From positions 1 to 53,335 of the forward strand of contig JAAYLQ010000055.1 of NCBI GenBank assembly GCA_012521805.1: a stretch of DNA of 53,335 nt. Reading direction: 5' to 3'. Both the position numbers and the translations under genes were made by a program. Source of the DNA: Bacillota bacterium. Its GTDB lineage: Bacteria; Bacillota; Limnochordia; Darwinibacteriales; DTU012. Shown here one piece after another: positions 1 to 8,632 of this stretch. The notes under the pieces were generated by a model. The model searched no databases. It worked only from the letters and a program-made list of their open reading frames with translations, and was not told where the DNA came from. Positions within the stretch are counted from its first letter, which is position 1. Each line of letters starts with the position of its first letter.

Positions 1-2
1 GC

Positions 3-911
3 AGCGAAAAGGTTACCGGTCCTTATGTTGGCAATCCAGGCAACCCAGTTTTAACCCACCGCCATCTTGGTAGAAACTATCCAATCGTTAACGTTGGCCA
101 CGGCGATTTAGTCGAAACTCAAAACGGTGAATGGTGGCTGGTCGTGCTGGCATCACGCCCTTATGGTGGTTACTACCGCAATATGGGAAGGGAAACTTTC
201 CTAGTTCCGGTAACATGGGAAGACGGTTGGCCGATTATGAGTGAGGGCAGTGGGAAAGTGGAGTTTACTTATCCGAAACCGAATTTAGAAGAACATGTAT
301 GGCTGCCTTCTGGTGCCTGCGACCATTTTGATGAACCGACATTGGATTTCCAATGGAATTCACTGCGCGGTCCCCTTGAGGAATACAGCAGCTTGACAGA
401 TAGACCTGGATTTTTACGGTTATACTTGAAACCAGATAAACTAACAGATTTGAGTACTCCTAGTTTTGTAGGCAGAAGGCAGCAGCACATCAATTTTACA
501 GCAGCCACTGTGATGGAATTTGATCCAAAACAAGAAGGCGAGTGTGCTGGCCTAGTAGTGGTTCAGAGCAATGAATATCATTACAGGTTAACTAGAGTTC
601 TGAAGGATGGTTCTCAACGCATCGTTTTAATTAAGTGCGAGGGCGGTAAGGATGAGGTAGTGGCTGAACAGGAATGCGATCTTAACAAGATCTACCTCAG
701 AGTTGTAGCTAGAGGTCAAGATTACAGTTTCTATTACGGAGAAACGCCATCTTCTTTACAGCTGTTGTTAGGTAATTGTGATGGAAGAATTTTAAGCACA
801 GATGTAGCAGGCGGGTTTGTTGGTACCTATATCGGGCTGTATGCCAGCAGCAATGGGGAAACCAGCGAAAATTTTGCCGACTTTGATTGGTTCGAATATA
901 CATCTTTGTAA
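3..911 (+). CDS. GH43 family glycosidase (beta-xylosidase/arabinofuranosidase type), 5' truncated
   Basis: The frame is open from base 3, so the gene begins before the window. About 300 C-terminal residues remain. The first ~85 are the last part of a GH43 five-bladed propeller: the stretches GNPGNPVLTHRHLG, VGHGDLVE and WWLVVLASRP are typical of the GH43 group containing XynB3-like beta-xylosidases. From about residue 105 a C-terminal jelly-roll domain follows (DHFDEP onwards, ending FADFDWFEYTSL), as in GH43 enzymes with a concanavalin-like accessory domain. It probably removes xylose or arabinose from hemicellulose fragments. The missing N-terminus holds the catalytic Asp/Glu residues, so exact specificity and any signal peptide cannot be judged. 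It converges on the GH27 gene. Confidence 0.85.
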   Translation, partial: SEKVTGPYVGNPGNPVLTHRHLGRNYPIVNVGHGDLVETQNGEWWLVVLASRPYGGYYRNMGRETFLVPVTWEDGWPIMSEGSGKVEFTYPKPNLEEHVWLPSGACDHFDEPTLDFQWNSLRGPLEEYSSLTDRPGFLRLYLKPDKLTDLSTPSFVGRRQQHINFTAATVMEFDPKQEGECAGLVVVQSNEYHYRLTRVLKDGSQRIVLIKCEGGKDEVVAEQECDLNKIYLRVVARGQDYSFYYGETPSSLQLLLGNCDGRILSTDVAGGFVGTYIGLYASSNGETSENFADFDWFEYTSL

Positions 912-917
912 AACTAG

Positions 918-962
918 ATATGCTAAAAAACCCTTTGGAACACCAATGGGTTTTTAGCATAT
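918..962. terminator. Bidirectional intrinsic terminator between GH43 and GH27 genes
   Basis: Arms atatgctaaaaaaccc (918-933) and gggtttttagcatat (948-962) pair along their length with one bulged base around a 14-nt loop. Each strand ends in an A/T-rich arm. It lies between two convergent stop codons and can serve both genes. Confidence 0.75.
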
Positions 963-972
963 GTTTTGATGA

Positions 973-2133
973 TTATTTTACTAATTTTGCCCGAACAACT
1001 ACGCAATCGCGAGCAGGTACTACTGGACTAAAGCGCTCTTTGAAAACTCCCAACTCTTTATGCTCCCAGCAGTCATACAAGGAAAGGGCTACACCAGAAG
1101 CGTAAGGGATTCCCAAATCCCAGAACAATAAGGACATTTCACGGTCGTGGTCGGTGAGATTAAAGAAACCAATTGCGATATCACCATTTGAAAGAACTTT
1201 AGCAAGCATAAATGTTTCGTTTGTATGGAACCATTGTGGTTCAGGTTTGATCCGATAGGCTCCACGGCTTTCAGGATCTTGGTTGATCGCGATCAGGTCC
1301 CGATTTAAGAGAATGTCCTTTGTTGTTTGGTTGGCTTTTCTAATATCGCAGCCGATCATCAACGGTGAACCCATCATACACCACAATGAGAAGTGAGTTT
1401 TGTACTCGTTATCGCTGCAGCCGCCGCCTTCGCTTCTGATAAAGGCGTTGTTGCTGCCGCCATACATGCCTACTACCAGCATATCCATGTCATTGTGGCA
1501 GTAAGGACCTGTATATGGAGTTTTGTCCAGCTGAGAGATGGCTATATTCTTAATTGATTCCCAGCTGTCCTGAATATCGCCAGTAGAGCGATACATATGT
1601 GCACCAGACTCGCGGATCCAATGGTGTACATTATCTGCACCCCAGTTGCACGCAGAGAACAAGATGTCGCGTCCGCTGTTTCTGAGTGCAAGACTCATTC
1701 TTTTATATAAAAGTTCGCCGGAAATGTTGCGGGGTTTAAAGCAGTAATCGTATTTTAAATAGTCCACGCCCCATTCGGCAAAGAGAGCAGCATCTTTGAA
1801 TTCATGCTCGAAACTGCCGGGATAGCCAGCACAGGTATGAGTTCCTGCACAAGAATAGATGCCAAATTTAAGCCCTTTAGAATGGATATAATCGGCTAAT
1901 GCTTTCATTCCACTTGGGAATTTTTCAGGATCTGGAACCAGATTTCCATTTTCATCTCGTTCTCTAAGGCTCCAGCAATCATCGATTACTATATACTCGT
2001 ATCCTGCGTCTTTGTACCCTTCTTTTACAAACACATCTGCCACTTCACGAATTAGATTTTCGTTAATATCCCAAGTGAATGTGTTCCATGAATTCCAGCC
2101 CATGGGTGGTGTCATAGCAAGCGGCTTTTTCAT
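973..2133 (-). CDS. Alpha-galactosidase, glycoside hydrolase family 27
   Basis: A complete 386-residue GH27 enzyme hydrolysing terminal alpha-1,6-galactose from oligosaccharides or galactomannan. The start MTPPMGWNSWN is the family N-terminal signature. The predicted nucleophile is Asp129 in LKYDYC and the acid/base is Asp186 in STGDIQDSW (equivalents of human GLA D170 and D231). The C-terminal ~90 residues form the usual beta-sandwich. There is no signal peptide, so it should act in the cytoplasm on imported oligosaccharides. It has a good ribosome binding site (ggaaggga, revcomp of 2143-2150) and reads away from the ABC importer genes, with which it shares a 490-bp regulatory region. Some GH27 enzymes are beta-L-arabinopyranosidases, so substrate is not certain. 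Confidence 0.93.
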   Translation of the reverse strand: MKKPLAMTPPMGWNSWNTFTWDINENLIREVADVFVKEGYKDAGYEYIVIDDCWSLRERDENGNLVPDPEKFPSGMKALADYIHSKGLKFGIYSCAGTHTCAGYPGSFEHEFKDAALFAEWGVDYLKYDYCFKPRNISGELLYKRMSLALRNSGRDILFSACNWGADNVHHWIRESGAHMYRSTGDIQDSWESIKNIAISQLDKTPYTGPYCHNDMDMLVVGMYGGSNNAFIRSEGGGCSDNEYKTHFSLWCMMGSPLMIGCDIRKANQTTKDILLNRDLIAINQDPESRGAYRIKPEPQWFHTNETFMLAKVLSNGDIAIGFFNLTDHDREMSLLFWDLGIPYASGVALSLYDCWEHKELGVFKERFSPVVPARDCVVVRAKLVK

Positions 2134-2205
2134 AACTATTATCCCTTCCTTCCAAATACTGTGATTAACACCATCTACTACTTCGGTGAGTGGTCCTTAA
2201 ATCCT

Positions 2206-2315
2206 CTAACTATTTTAAGTTAGTTAGATTGTTGATGGTAGTGCTAGACAATATTACGGTAAATATTTCAATATCCTTGTATCAAATTAGTTAAAGTGTT
2301 GCTGAGCTTAACTAA
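2206..2315. promoter_or_regulatory. Two inverted repeats sharing a TAGTTA core, operator candidates
   Basis: In the divergent gap (2134-2624) two palindromes share a core: ctaacta/tagttag at 2206-2212 and 2221-2227 (8-nt spacer), and ttagttaa/ttaactaa at 2287-2294 and 2308-2315 (13-nt spacer). Four related half-sites between two carbohydrate transcription units suggest a regulator binding region. No regulator gene lies in the window to match them. Confidence 0.35.
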
Positions 2316-2437
2316 AATTTTCCAACAAGTAGGTCAATTCATTAGGGTTTTGCCATTATAGTAAAAAAGTTGTTTTTTCCGGAAGGGAATTTGCGATAAA
2401 TGGTTAATTATATATTGCAGAGATATTAATCTGTTCG

Positions 2438-2446
2438 TGGTATAAT
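2438..2446 (+). promoter_or_regulatory. Extended -10 promoter for the ABC importer operon
   Basis: The sequence tggtataat is a perfect extended -10 element (TGnTATAAT). A weak -35 candidate (ttgcag, 2415-2420) is 20 bp upstream. The transcript would have a leader of roughly 170 nt before the binding-protein start, in which I see no recognised riboswitch. Confidence 0.5.
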
Positions 2447-2624
2447 GTTATAAGCAAAGGAGGTTAAGAAAGGACTGTACATTACAACCGTATTAACATC
2501 GGCAGGCATAACTCTAGTAATTATTACGAAATTAAAAGGGTTTGTTTGCCTCGGTGTTTAATTAATACTTATCCGACTTTGATAAGCTTCGGTTACTGGG
2601 ATGAGAAAGGAGATTATCTCGAAA

Positions 2625-5600
2625 ATGTGGGAAAACAGAAACAGAAAAACTGCAATTCTTACTACTGTTCTTCTTGCTTCAGCTTTAATTATCGGCCTTA
2701 TAGGTTCACCACACATGGCCTTGGCACAGGAGGACGATAATGCAGTTGTTGCCGCAGAACAAGCAGTACCAAACGATGAGCTTTCACAGTTAGAAGAAGA
2801 TGTATCGGTGGAGGAATCCGCTACAGCACAGCTAACAGTCTACAGACGCGCTACCACTTATCCGGAGTATTTAGAAAAATTTACGGAAATAGTTAGACCG
2901 AACAAAGAGATCATTGTACCGGCAGAAAACATTGTGAACACAACAACAGATATTGAGGTCTTATATGATTATGAAGGTGTGCCGGGAATTTCGGTCCGGA
3001 CAGGTGAACGCGGCTATGTAGAGTGGCAGGTTGAGGTTGAAGAAGCTGGTTTTTACAATATCGAGGTTATGTATTATCCTGTAGTAGGTCGCAGTGCACC
3101 GATTCAAAGAGCTATAGAAATTAATGGAACTAGACCTTTCCTCGAAGCGGGCTACCTTACCTTACCTAGAACTTGGGGCGACGCGGGTCCGATTGAAGAA
3201 GATATCTACGGCAACCAATTAAGACCAAGACAGGTTGAAAAGCCGATGTGGCGCACCCAGGCTCTAAGCGATCCGTCAGGATATGAAAGCCTTCCATTCT
3301 TGTTTTATTTTGAAGAAGGGACTAATACAATTAAATTAGAAGCTATATCGGAAAGTGCAATTATTCATTCCCTCAGATTATACCAGCATGAAGCACCTCG
3401 CCCATATGCAGAGGTTAAAGCTGAATATGAAAAACTGGGTTACAAACCGACAACCGGCATCTTTATTCAAATTGAAGGTGAAGCAGCCGATTACCGTTCC
3501 AGTCCGACAATTATGCCGCAGCATGACATGGGTGATCCAACAGTTGTACCTTACCATCCGGCTCAGATCCGCCTGAACTCCATTGGTGGTATTGGATGGA
3601 AAAATGTAGGGGATTGGGCAGAATGGGAGTTTGAGGTACCTGAAAGCGGACTTTATCAGATTGTGATTAAAGGTAAGCAGGATCAGCGCCGTGGTATTTA
3701 TACATCTAGACGTATGTTGATTGACGGTAAAGTACCATTTGCAGAAGCGGATGCTTTGGAATTTCCCTTTGACAACCGCTATGTCAATGTAGTGCCGACC
3801 TCTGAAGATGGTGAAACAGCACTGGTCTATCTGGAAGCTGGAAAACACACACTGACTTTAGAGGCTGTTTTAGGGGATACGGCTGAGATTTTACGGAGAA
3901 CAGAGAATGCCATCTACGATCTGAATACCATTTATCGCCGGATTATCATGATTACATCAGGCCAACCAGACCCTCTCCGCAGTTATCAGCTGGATAAGAG
4001 GATTCCTGGCTTGATTGATGCTCTGAAAGAACAAGCACAGGTATTAACTGATATTGCAAACGAACTTGAAGAGTATACTGGTCAAAAAGGTGGACACATA
4101 GCGGTGTTAACCACTTTTGCCAGAGTGCTGGAAGACATGGCAAGAAGACCATATGCTATACCTGGTTTGATTGGTGAGTTCCGCGATAACGTGGGTGCTC
4201 TTGGAACATGGATGAACCAAACTATGGAGCAGCCGGTTCAGATTGATTATATTCTCGTTACTTCGCCAGATCAGGAGATTCCAAATGCAAAACCGACTGC
4301 GCTTCAAACATTTACTCATGAAATCAAAGCTTTCTTAGCTTCATTCACCTACGATTATACTCGTGTGGGTGATCGGGGCGAATTAGGAGATACAGACGAA
4401 GTTCTACGGGTATGGATTGGTTCAGGGCGCGACCAGGCGCAAGTATTAAAGCAGATGATTGAGGACAGTTTTACTCCTACAACAGGTATACCTGTTGATT
4501 TAGAGCTGATTCAAAGTATGGATGCTTTATTGATTCCTTCAATCATTGCAGGAACTCACCCAGACGTAGCTTTGGGGGCTTCCAATATGGACTTGGCGTT
4601 CCGTGGTGCTTTAGCAGACTTAACCCAATTTGATGATTTTGAAGAAGTAGCTCAAAGATTCATGAGGAGTGCCTTTGTACCATTTAGATTTAGAGAAGCT
4701 GTTTATGCTTTACCAGAGGTTCAAGGCTTCCCAATGTTGTTCTATCGGAAAGATATTTTAGCAGAATTGGGATTTGAAGTTCCTCAAACTTGGGATGATG
4801 TCTATGCAATGATTCCAGAGCTGCAGAAAGAAAACATGGATTTTGGGCTCAGACCTGATATGGGAACCTATCAGATGTTCCTCTATCAAAAGGGTGTACC
4901 GCTCTTTAAAGAAGACGTTATTATGACCAACCTCGACTCTGAAGTTGCAGTTCAAACCTTTAAAGAGTTAACTAATCTGTATACCTTGCACAATATGCTT
5001 TTAGCTTATGATGAAGCAAACAGGTTCCGTACCGGTGAGATGCCGATCTTGATTGCTAACTATGGACTGTATAATACCCTGTCAGTATTCGCTCCTGAGC
5101 TGAGGGGTGAATGGGGAATGACTCTGGTTCCTGGTACCAGAATGGAAGATGGTACAATCAATCGCACAGTTCCGGTTGGTGGAACAGCTGTCGCTCCTGG
5201 TGCTGTAGCGGTACCGGCGGGAACATCTGGTGCGGTTATTCTCGAAGCATCTGATAAAAAGGATTGGGCATGGGAGTTCCTTAAATGGTGGACTTCAGCA
5301 GATGCGCAGGCACGTTTTGGACGTGAAATGGAAAGTCTGATGGGAGCAGCTGCCCGCTATGCCACTGCTAATATTGAAGCGTTCACGATGCTTCCATGGA
5401 ATGTGGAGGACCGAGATGTACTCTTAGAACAGTGGTACTGGGTTGAGGGAGTACCAGCAGTACTAGGCGGATACTATGTAGGTCGTCAGTTTGATTGGTT
5501 GTTCCGTGCTGTTGTCCTCAACAACGAACCACTGCGGGAATCCATCTTAGAATATAACCGTGCCATTAACGAAGAAATTGCCCGCAAGCGAGAAGAGTTC

Positions 5601-5693
5601 GAGCTTGTCACGGATTACGATGAGCTGAGTCAAGAACTCAAGGATCTATACTGGAGTCACTATACTCACTTATATAGATTAGAAGTAGAATAA
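2625..5693 (+). CDS. Large ABC-transporter sugar-binding protein with N-terminal carbohydrate-binding-like modules
   Basis: The start is placed at ATG 2625, preceded by gaaaggagat and giving a clean signal peptide (MWENRNRK, a hydrophobic core, then MALAQ). An in-frame ATG at 2601 has no good ribosome binding site. The 1022-residue protein is over twice the usual ~430. Residues ~95-255 and ~275-415 look like two beta-sandwich CBM6/35-type modules: each has a VEWQVEVEEAGFY or AEWEFEVPESGLY strand, typical of such folds. A helical stretch (~420-580) follows, then a family-1 extracellular binding domain (~590-990; VLRVWIG, HPDVALG, LFYRKDILAELG, WEFLKWWTS). There is no lipobox cysteine, so anchoring may be by an uncleaved signal or by cell-wall/glycan binding. 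It is the first gene of an operon with two permeases. Confidence 0.88.
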   Translation: MWENRNRKTAILTTVLLASALIIGLIGSPHMALAQEDDNAVVAAEQAVPNDELSQLEEDVSVEESATAQLTVYRRATTYPEYLEKFTEIVRPNKEIIVPAENIVNTTTDIEVLYDYEGVPGISVRTGERGYVEWQVEVEEAGFYNIEVMYYPVVGRSAPIQRAIEINGTRPFLEAGYLTLPRTWGDAGPIEEDIYGNQLRPRQVEKPMWRTQALSDPSGYESLPFLFYFEEGTNTIKLEAISESAIIHSLRLYQHEAPRPYAEVKAEYEKLGYKPTTGIFIQIEGEAADYRSSPTIMPQHDMGDPTVVPYHPAQIRLNSIGGIGWKNVGDWAEWEFEVPESGLYQIVIKGKQDQRRGIYTSRRMLIDGKVPFAEADALEFPFDNRYVNVVPTSEDGETALVYLEAGKHTLTLEAVLGDTAEILRRTENAIYDLNTIYRRIIMITSGQPDPLRSYQLDKRIPGLIDALKEQAQVLTDIANELEEYTGQKGGHIAVLTTFARVLEDMARRPYAIPGLIGEFRDNVGALGTWMNQTMEQPVQIDYILVTSPDQEIPNAKPTALQTFTHEIKAFLASFTYDYTRVGDRGELGDTDEVLRVWIGSGRDQAQVLKQMIEDSFTPTTGIPVDLELIQSMDALLIPSIIAGTHPDVALGASNMDLAFRGALADLTQFDDFEEVAQRFMRSAFVPFRFREAVYALPEVQGFPMLFYRKDILAELGFEVPQTWDDVYAMIPELQKENMDFGLRPDMGTYQMFLYQKGVPLFKEDVIMTNLDSEVAVQTFKELTNLYTLHNMLLAYDEANRFRTGEMPILIANYGLYNTLSVFAPELRGEWGMTLVPGTRMEDGTINRTVPVGGTAVAPGAVAVPAGTSGAVILEASDKKDWAWEFLKWWTSADAQARFGREMESLMGAAARYATANIEAFTMLPWNVEDRDVLLEQWYWVEGVPAVLGGYYVGRQFDWLFRAVVLNNEPLRESILEYNRAINEEIARKREEFELVTDYDELSQELKDLYWSHYTHLYRLEVE

Positions 5694-5709
5694 TTAAGCA
5701 GCAGTCAGT

Positions 5710-5742
5710 AGTTCCACCGCAGGCTGGGCTTGCGGTGGAACT
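5710..5742 (+). promoter_or_regulatory. Intercistronic stem-loop after the binding-protein gene
   Basis: Perfect 12-bp stem agttccaccgca (5710-5721) / tgcggtggaact (5731-5742) with a 9-nt loop. No U-run follows, so it is better read as an mRNA-stabilising or partial-termination hairpin. Such elements often keep binding protein in excess over the permeases. Confidence 0.6.
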
Positions 5743-5777
5743 GCGGCAAAATATTTCCAGGATTGGAGGGACTCATT

Positions 5778-6722
5778 GTGAGTTCTGTAGTTTCTCGTAA
5801 ACAAGTGATCCGTCCAGGTTTGGAAGGTAAGGAAAGCCTTTGGACCCGTATGAAAAAGAATAAAGTTTCATACGTTTTCGTAGGACCTTTCATTCTTCTG
5901 TTTACAGTTTTTACAGTTGTTCCTGTGCTATTATCCATTGTGCTGAGTTTTACCTATTTTAATATGCTGGAGTTTCCAACTTGGATTGGATGGACCAATT
6001 ATATTCGTCTCTTTCTAGCTGATGAAGTGTTTCTGATTGCAGTTAAGAATACACTGCTGTTTGCTGTTATCACAGGCCCAGTCAGCTACCTAATGTGCTT
6101 TCTCTTTGCGTGGTTCATTAACGAACTGCAGCCAAAAGTGCGGGCATTTATGACCCTGTTATTTTATGCACCATCAATTTCCGGTAACGTTTATGTAGTT
6201 TGGACCTGGCTGTTCAGTGGGGATACTTACGGATACATCAACGCCCACTTAATGAATTTAGGTATCATTGATAGACCGGTTCAGTGGCTGGTTGATCCGA
6301 CGTGGATGATGCCGATTGTAATTGTTGTGTCGTTGTGGATGAGTTTAGGTACAACATTCTTGGTCTTTATCGCTGGTCTGCAGGGAATCAGCCAATCGCT
6401 CTATGAAGCTGGTGCTATTGATGGCATCAAGAACAGATGGCAGGAACTGTGGTATCTAACTCTGCCAGCTATGAAAGAGTATTTGATGTTTGGTGCTATT
6501 ATGTCAATTACGGGATCATTTAACGCTGCTGGTCAGATTCAGGCATTAACCGGACCTACACCGACAGACTACGCAACCTGGACTGTTATGCAGCACTTGC
6601 TTGACTATGGTCATGTGCGTTATGAGATGGGATACGCATCCGCTATCTCTGTCGTTCTCTTCTTAGTAATGGTAGGAAGTCAGAGATTAGTGCAGCGGAT
6701 GCTTCAAAAGGTCGGGTCATAG
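5778..6722 (+). CDS. ABC sugar transporter permease, MalF/UgpA type
   Basis: Start GTG 5778 has ttggaggga seven bases upstream; the longer open frame (from 5730) overlaps the intercistronic hairpin and lacks a ribosome binding site. The 314-residue inner-membrane protein has six hydrophobic segments beginning at VFVGPFILLFTVFTVVP. The cytoplasmic EAA loop (LYEAGAIDGIKNRWQELWYLTLP), which contacts the ATPase, is clear. It pairs with the next gene to form the translocation channel fed by the upstream binding protein. No ATPase is encoded here, so it probably uses a shared MsmX-like ATPase from elsewhere. Confidence 0.92.
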   Translation: MSSVVSRKQVIRPGLEGKESLWTRMKKNKVSYVFVGPFILLFTVFTVVPVLLSIVLSFTYFNMLEFPTWIGWTNYIRLFLADEVFLIAVKNTLLFAVITGPVSYLMCFLFAWFINELQPKVRAFMTLLFYAPSISGNVYVVWTWLFSGDTYGYINAHLMNLGIIDRPVQWLVDPTWMMPIVIVVSLWMSLGTTFLVFIAGLQGISQSLYEAGAIDGIKNRWQELWYLTLPAMKEYLMFGAIMSITGSFNAAGQIQALTGPTPTDYATWTVMQHLLDYGHVRYEMGYASAISVVLFLVMVGSQRLVQRMLQKVGS

Positions 6723-6733
6723 GAGGGATTTCA

Positions 6734-7600
6734 GTGGCAATTAGAATTAGAAAAAAACGGCTGTCCCGTTCTACTGGCGGAGATTTAGTGATATTCTTCT
6801 TTCTAGCATTGGGTGCCGCTTTTATGGCGATGCCTATGGTTTATACTATCAGTCAGGCTTTTAAGCCCCTTAATGAGCTGTGGTTGTACCCACCTCAGTT
6901 TTTCGTGAGAAATCCTACTTTGAATAACTTCAACGATTTGCTGGTTTTAATGGGTCAATCTTGGGTACCGATTACCAGATATCTATTTAACTCTTTGTTT
7001 ATTGTTATTGTGGGTATGCTTGGCAACGTGATCACCGGGTCACTGGCTGCATACGCGCTGTCCAAGCACGTTTTTCCAGGCAGAAAGTTAATCAATGAAG
7101 TTATTGTTTTATCATTGATGTTCACGCCAACCGTTACTGCCATTCCTAACTATTTAACTATTTCTACGTTAGGATGGGTTAACACATATTGGTCTGTAAT
7201 TGTTCCTCAATGGCAGTGGACCTTAGGGTTGTATCTGATGCGGAATTTTATCACCGCAATGGTTCACGATTCTCTGTTAGAAGCTGCTAGAATTGACGGA
7301 GCTAGTGAGTTCCGGATTTATGCACAGATTGTCATGCCGCTTGTTAAACCTGCTTGGCTGACCTTAATTATCCTGGTGTTCCAAAATCTCTGGAGAGAAA
7401 CAGGATCAATGTTTATTTACGCTGAAGAGCTGAAAACCCTGCCGTATGCTTTAGGTCAGGTTGCAGCTGGTGGAATTGCCCGTGCAGGTGTATCTGCAGC
7501 GATTACTCTGGTTATGATGTCAGTTCCAATTATTGTCTTTATCTTTAACCAGAGTAAAATTGTTGAAACGATGGGTACTTCCGGTATGGGTGGCGAATAA
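6734..7600 (+). CDS. ABC sugar transporter permease, MalG/UgpE type
   Basis: A 288-residue partner permease, GTG start with aggaggg just upstream, 11 bp after the first permease. Six membrane segments are visible, and the EAA motif reads LLEAARIDGASEFRIYAQIVMPLVKP. The N-terminus has a basic patch (RIRKKR) before the first membrane helix. Together with the 5778 permease it completes a carbohydrate importer of the CUT1 type. The operon ends at the terminator that follows directly. Confidence 0.92.
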   Translation: MAIRIRKKRLSRSTGGDLVIFFFLALGAAFMAMPMVYTISQAFKPLNELWLYPPQFFVRNPTLNNFNDLLVLMGQSWVPITRYLFNSLFIVIVGMLGNVITGSLAAYALSKHVFPGRKLINEVIVLSLMFTPTVTAIPNYLTISTLGWVNTYWSVIVPQWQWTLGLYLMRNFITAMVHDSLLEAARIDGASEFRIYAQIVMPLVKPAWLTLIILVFQNLWRETGSMFIYAEELKTLPYALGQVAAGGIARAGVSAAITLVMMSVPIIVFIFNQSKIVETMGTSGMGGE

Positions 7601-7627
7601 AATACGGAAAGAAACCAGAGATCAAAA

Positions 7628-7664
7628 AAAGAGCTGTTTGCACATCCGGTGCAAACAGCTCTTT
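7628..7664. terminator. Bidirectional intrinsic terminator
   Basis: A perfect 16-bp stem, aaagagctgtttgcac (7628-7643) with gtgcaaacagctcttt (7649-7664), has a 5-nt loop and A-run/T-rich flanks. It ends the importer operon. The minus-strand hydrolase stop codon begins at the next base (7665). Confidence 0.9.
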
Positions 7665-8393
7665 CTAATATTTAAAGAAGGTATGACCATCGATAACAGT
7701 GGTAACAGGGTGTGACCGCACCCAACGGTCTCGTGTCTTAGCAGGATTATAGAATCCTGTAGCGCCGTAAGTGGGGTCGCTGCCTGCCAGTGCTTGAAAT
7801 GCGGCGTGATAATCCTCAGAACGGGGGGGTACATTGATCCTGCCATTTGCAACAGGAGAATACTGATATCTACCGTTTACGCGCTGGTAGACAACGCCAG
7901 CTATGGTTGATGGGTAGCGCTTACTTTTTACGCGATTTAATATGGTAGCTGCAACAGCAGTTTTCCCTAATGCCGATTCTCCCTCGGCTTCTGCGCGAAT
8001 TATTTTAGCTAATAAATCTATTTCGCCTTGATCAAACCGAGAGCTGACTGAAAACTCATGTTGATTGATTCCCGGTTCGACAATAATCGCTGCGGTGAAG
8101 GATTGGCGGTAGGGTCCCGAAATCTCAACTGTGTGGGTCCCCAAGGGAATATCTTTGACAACAAAGTGACCATTGCTGATTTCAGCGGTTTTTCCATTAA
8201 TTGATACAGTTCCATGCACAAGGGGTAACCCTGATTCATCAGCACGTACTATGCCGGTAACTGTATTGGTTTCTACTCGGTTTGACAGGGTAATTGTTAA
8301 GCTGGCAGCAGACACTGCTGCATAGGCAAGAGCTGTGAAACAGTATACCGCAAGGATCAAAATAGTCAAACCTTTGGTTAAACCAGAACGCAT
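7665..8393 (-). CDS. SleB/CwlJ-type cell wall hydrolase with N-terminal beta-sandwich domain
   Basis: A 242-residue secreted or membrane-anchored protein. Residues 1-30 form a signal peptide or anchor; ~40-115 are a carboxypeptidase-regulatory-like beta-sandwich (TGIVRADESGLPLVHGTVSINGK, split here only by description); ~125-240 are the Hydrolase_2 (SleB catalytic) domain. That domain starts LLAKIIRAEAEGE, where the second Glu of the AEAEGE stretch matches the catalytic glutamate of cortex-lytic enzymes, and contains AATILNRVKSKRYP and GATGFYNPAKT. It likely cleaves cortex or vegetative peptidoglycan as a lytic transglycosylase. Strong ribosome binding site aaggaggaa. A weak sigma-A-like pair (ttgacc/ttatcc on the minus strand, 8468-8440) lies upstream. 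Confidence 0.88.
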   Translation of the reverse strand: MRSGLTKGLTILILAVYCFTALAYAAVSAASLTITLSNRVETNTVTGIVRADESGLPLVHGTVSINGKTAEISNGHFVVKDIPLGTHTVEISGPYRQSFTAAIIVEPGINQHEFSVSSRFDQGEIDLLAKIIRAEAEGESALGKTAVAATILNRVKSKRYPSTIAGVVYQRVNGRYQYSPVANGRINVPPRSEDYHAAFQALAGSDPTYGATGFYNPAKTRDRWVRSHPVTTVIDGHTFFKY

Positions 8394-8468
8394 ATATCTT
8401 CCTCCTTCTGCAGTGTTTATTGCAGATTACGGTTACTAAGGATAACACAATAATCATGATATGGTCAA

Positions 8469-8572
8469 AGGTAATTGCTTACCTGAATGGACATTGTTGG
8501 ATATTGCACCAGATTTAAATATGTGATATATTTAACATATAGCATTAACCAATTGATGCCAATATCGTTGGC
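8469..8572. promoter_or_regulatory. Three palindromes in the divergent sleB-like/arsR region
   Basis: The gap 8394-8632 holds aggtaa-ttgc-ttacct (8469-8484), atatgt-N10-acatat (8519-8524/8535-8540) and gccaa-tatcg-ttggc (8558-8572). The second resembles the AT-rich dyads bound by ArsR-family repressors; the third is followed by tattttttaaa and could be a small terminator or attenuator. These are visible repeats only; function is inferred. Confidence 0.35.
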
Positions 8573-8632
8573 TATTTTTTAAATAAATATGTGCCAAAAA
8601 TCACAAACGTGGAGGGATGAAAAATAGTTAAG

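Noticed and set aside
2465..2624. Riboswitch in the importer leader
   Set aside because: No recognised conserved motif; only an extended -10 promoter and weak structure.
3378..3848. 156-residue minus-strand ORF inside the binding-protein gene
   Set aside because: It is antisense to a clear secreted protein, has a biased composition and no family resemblance.
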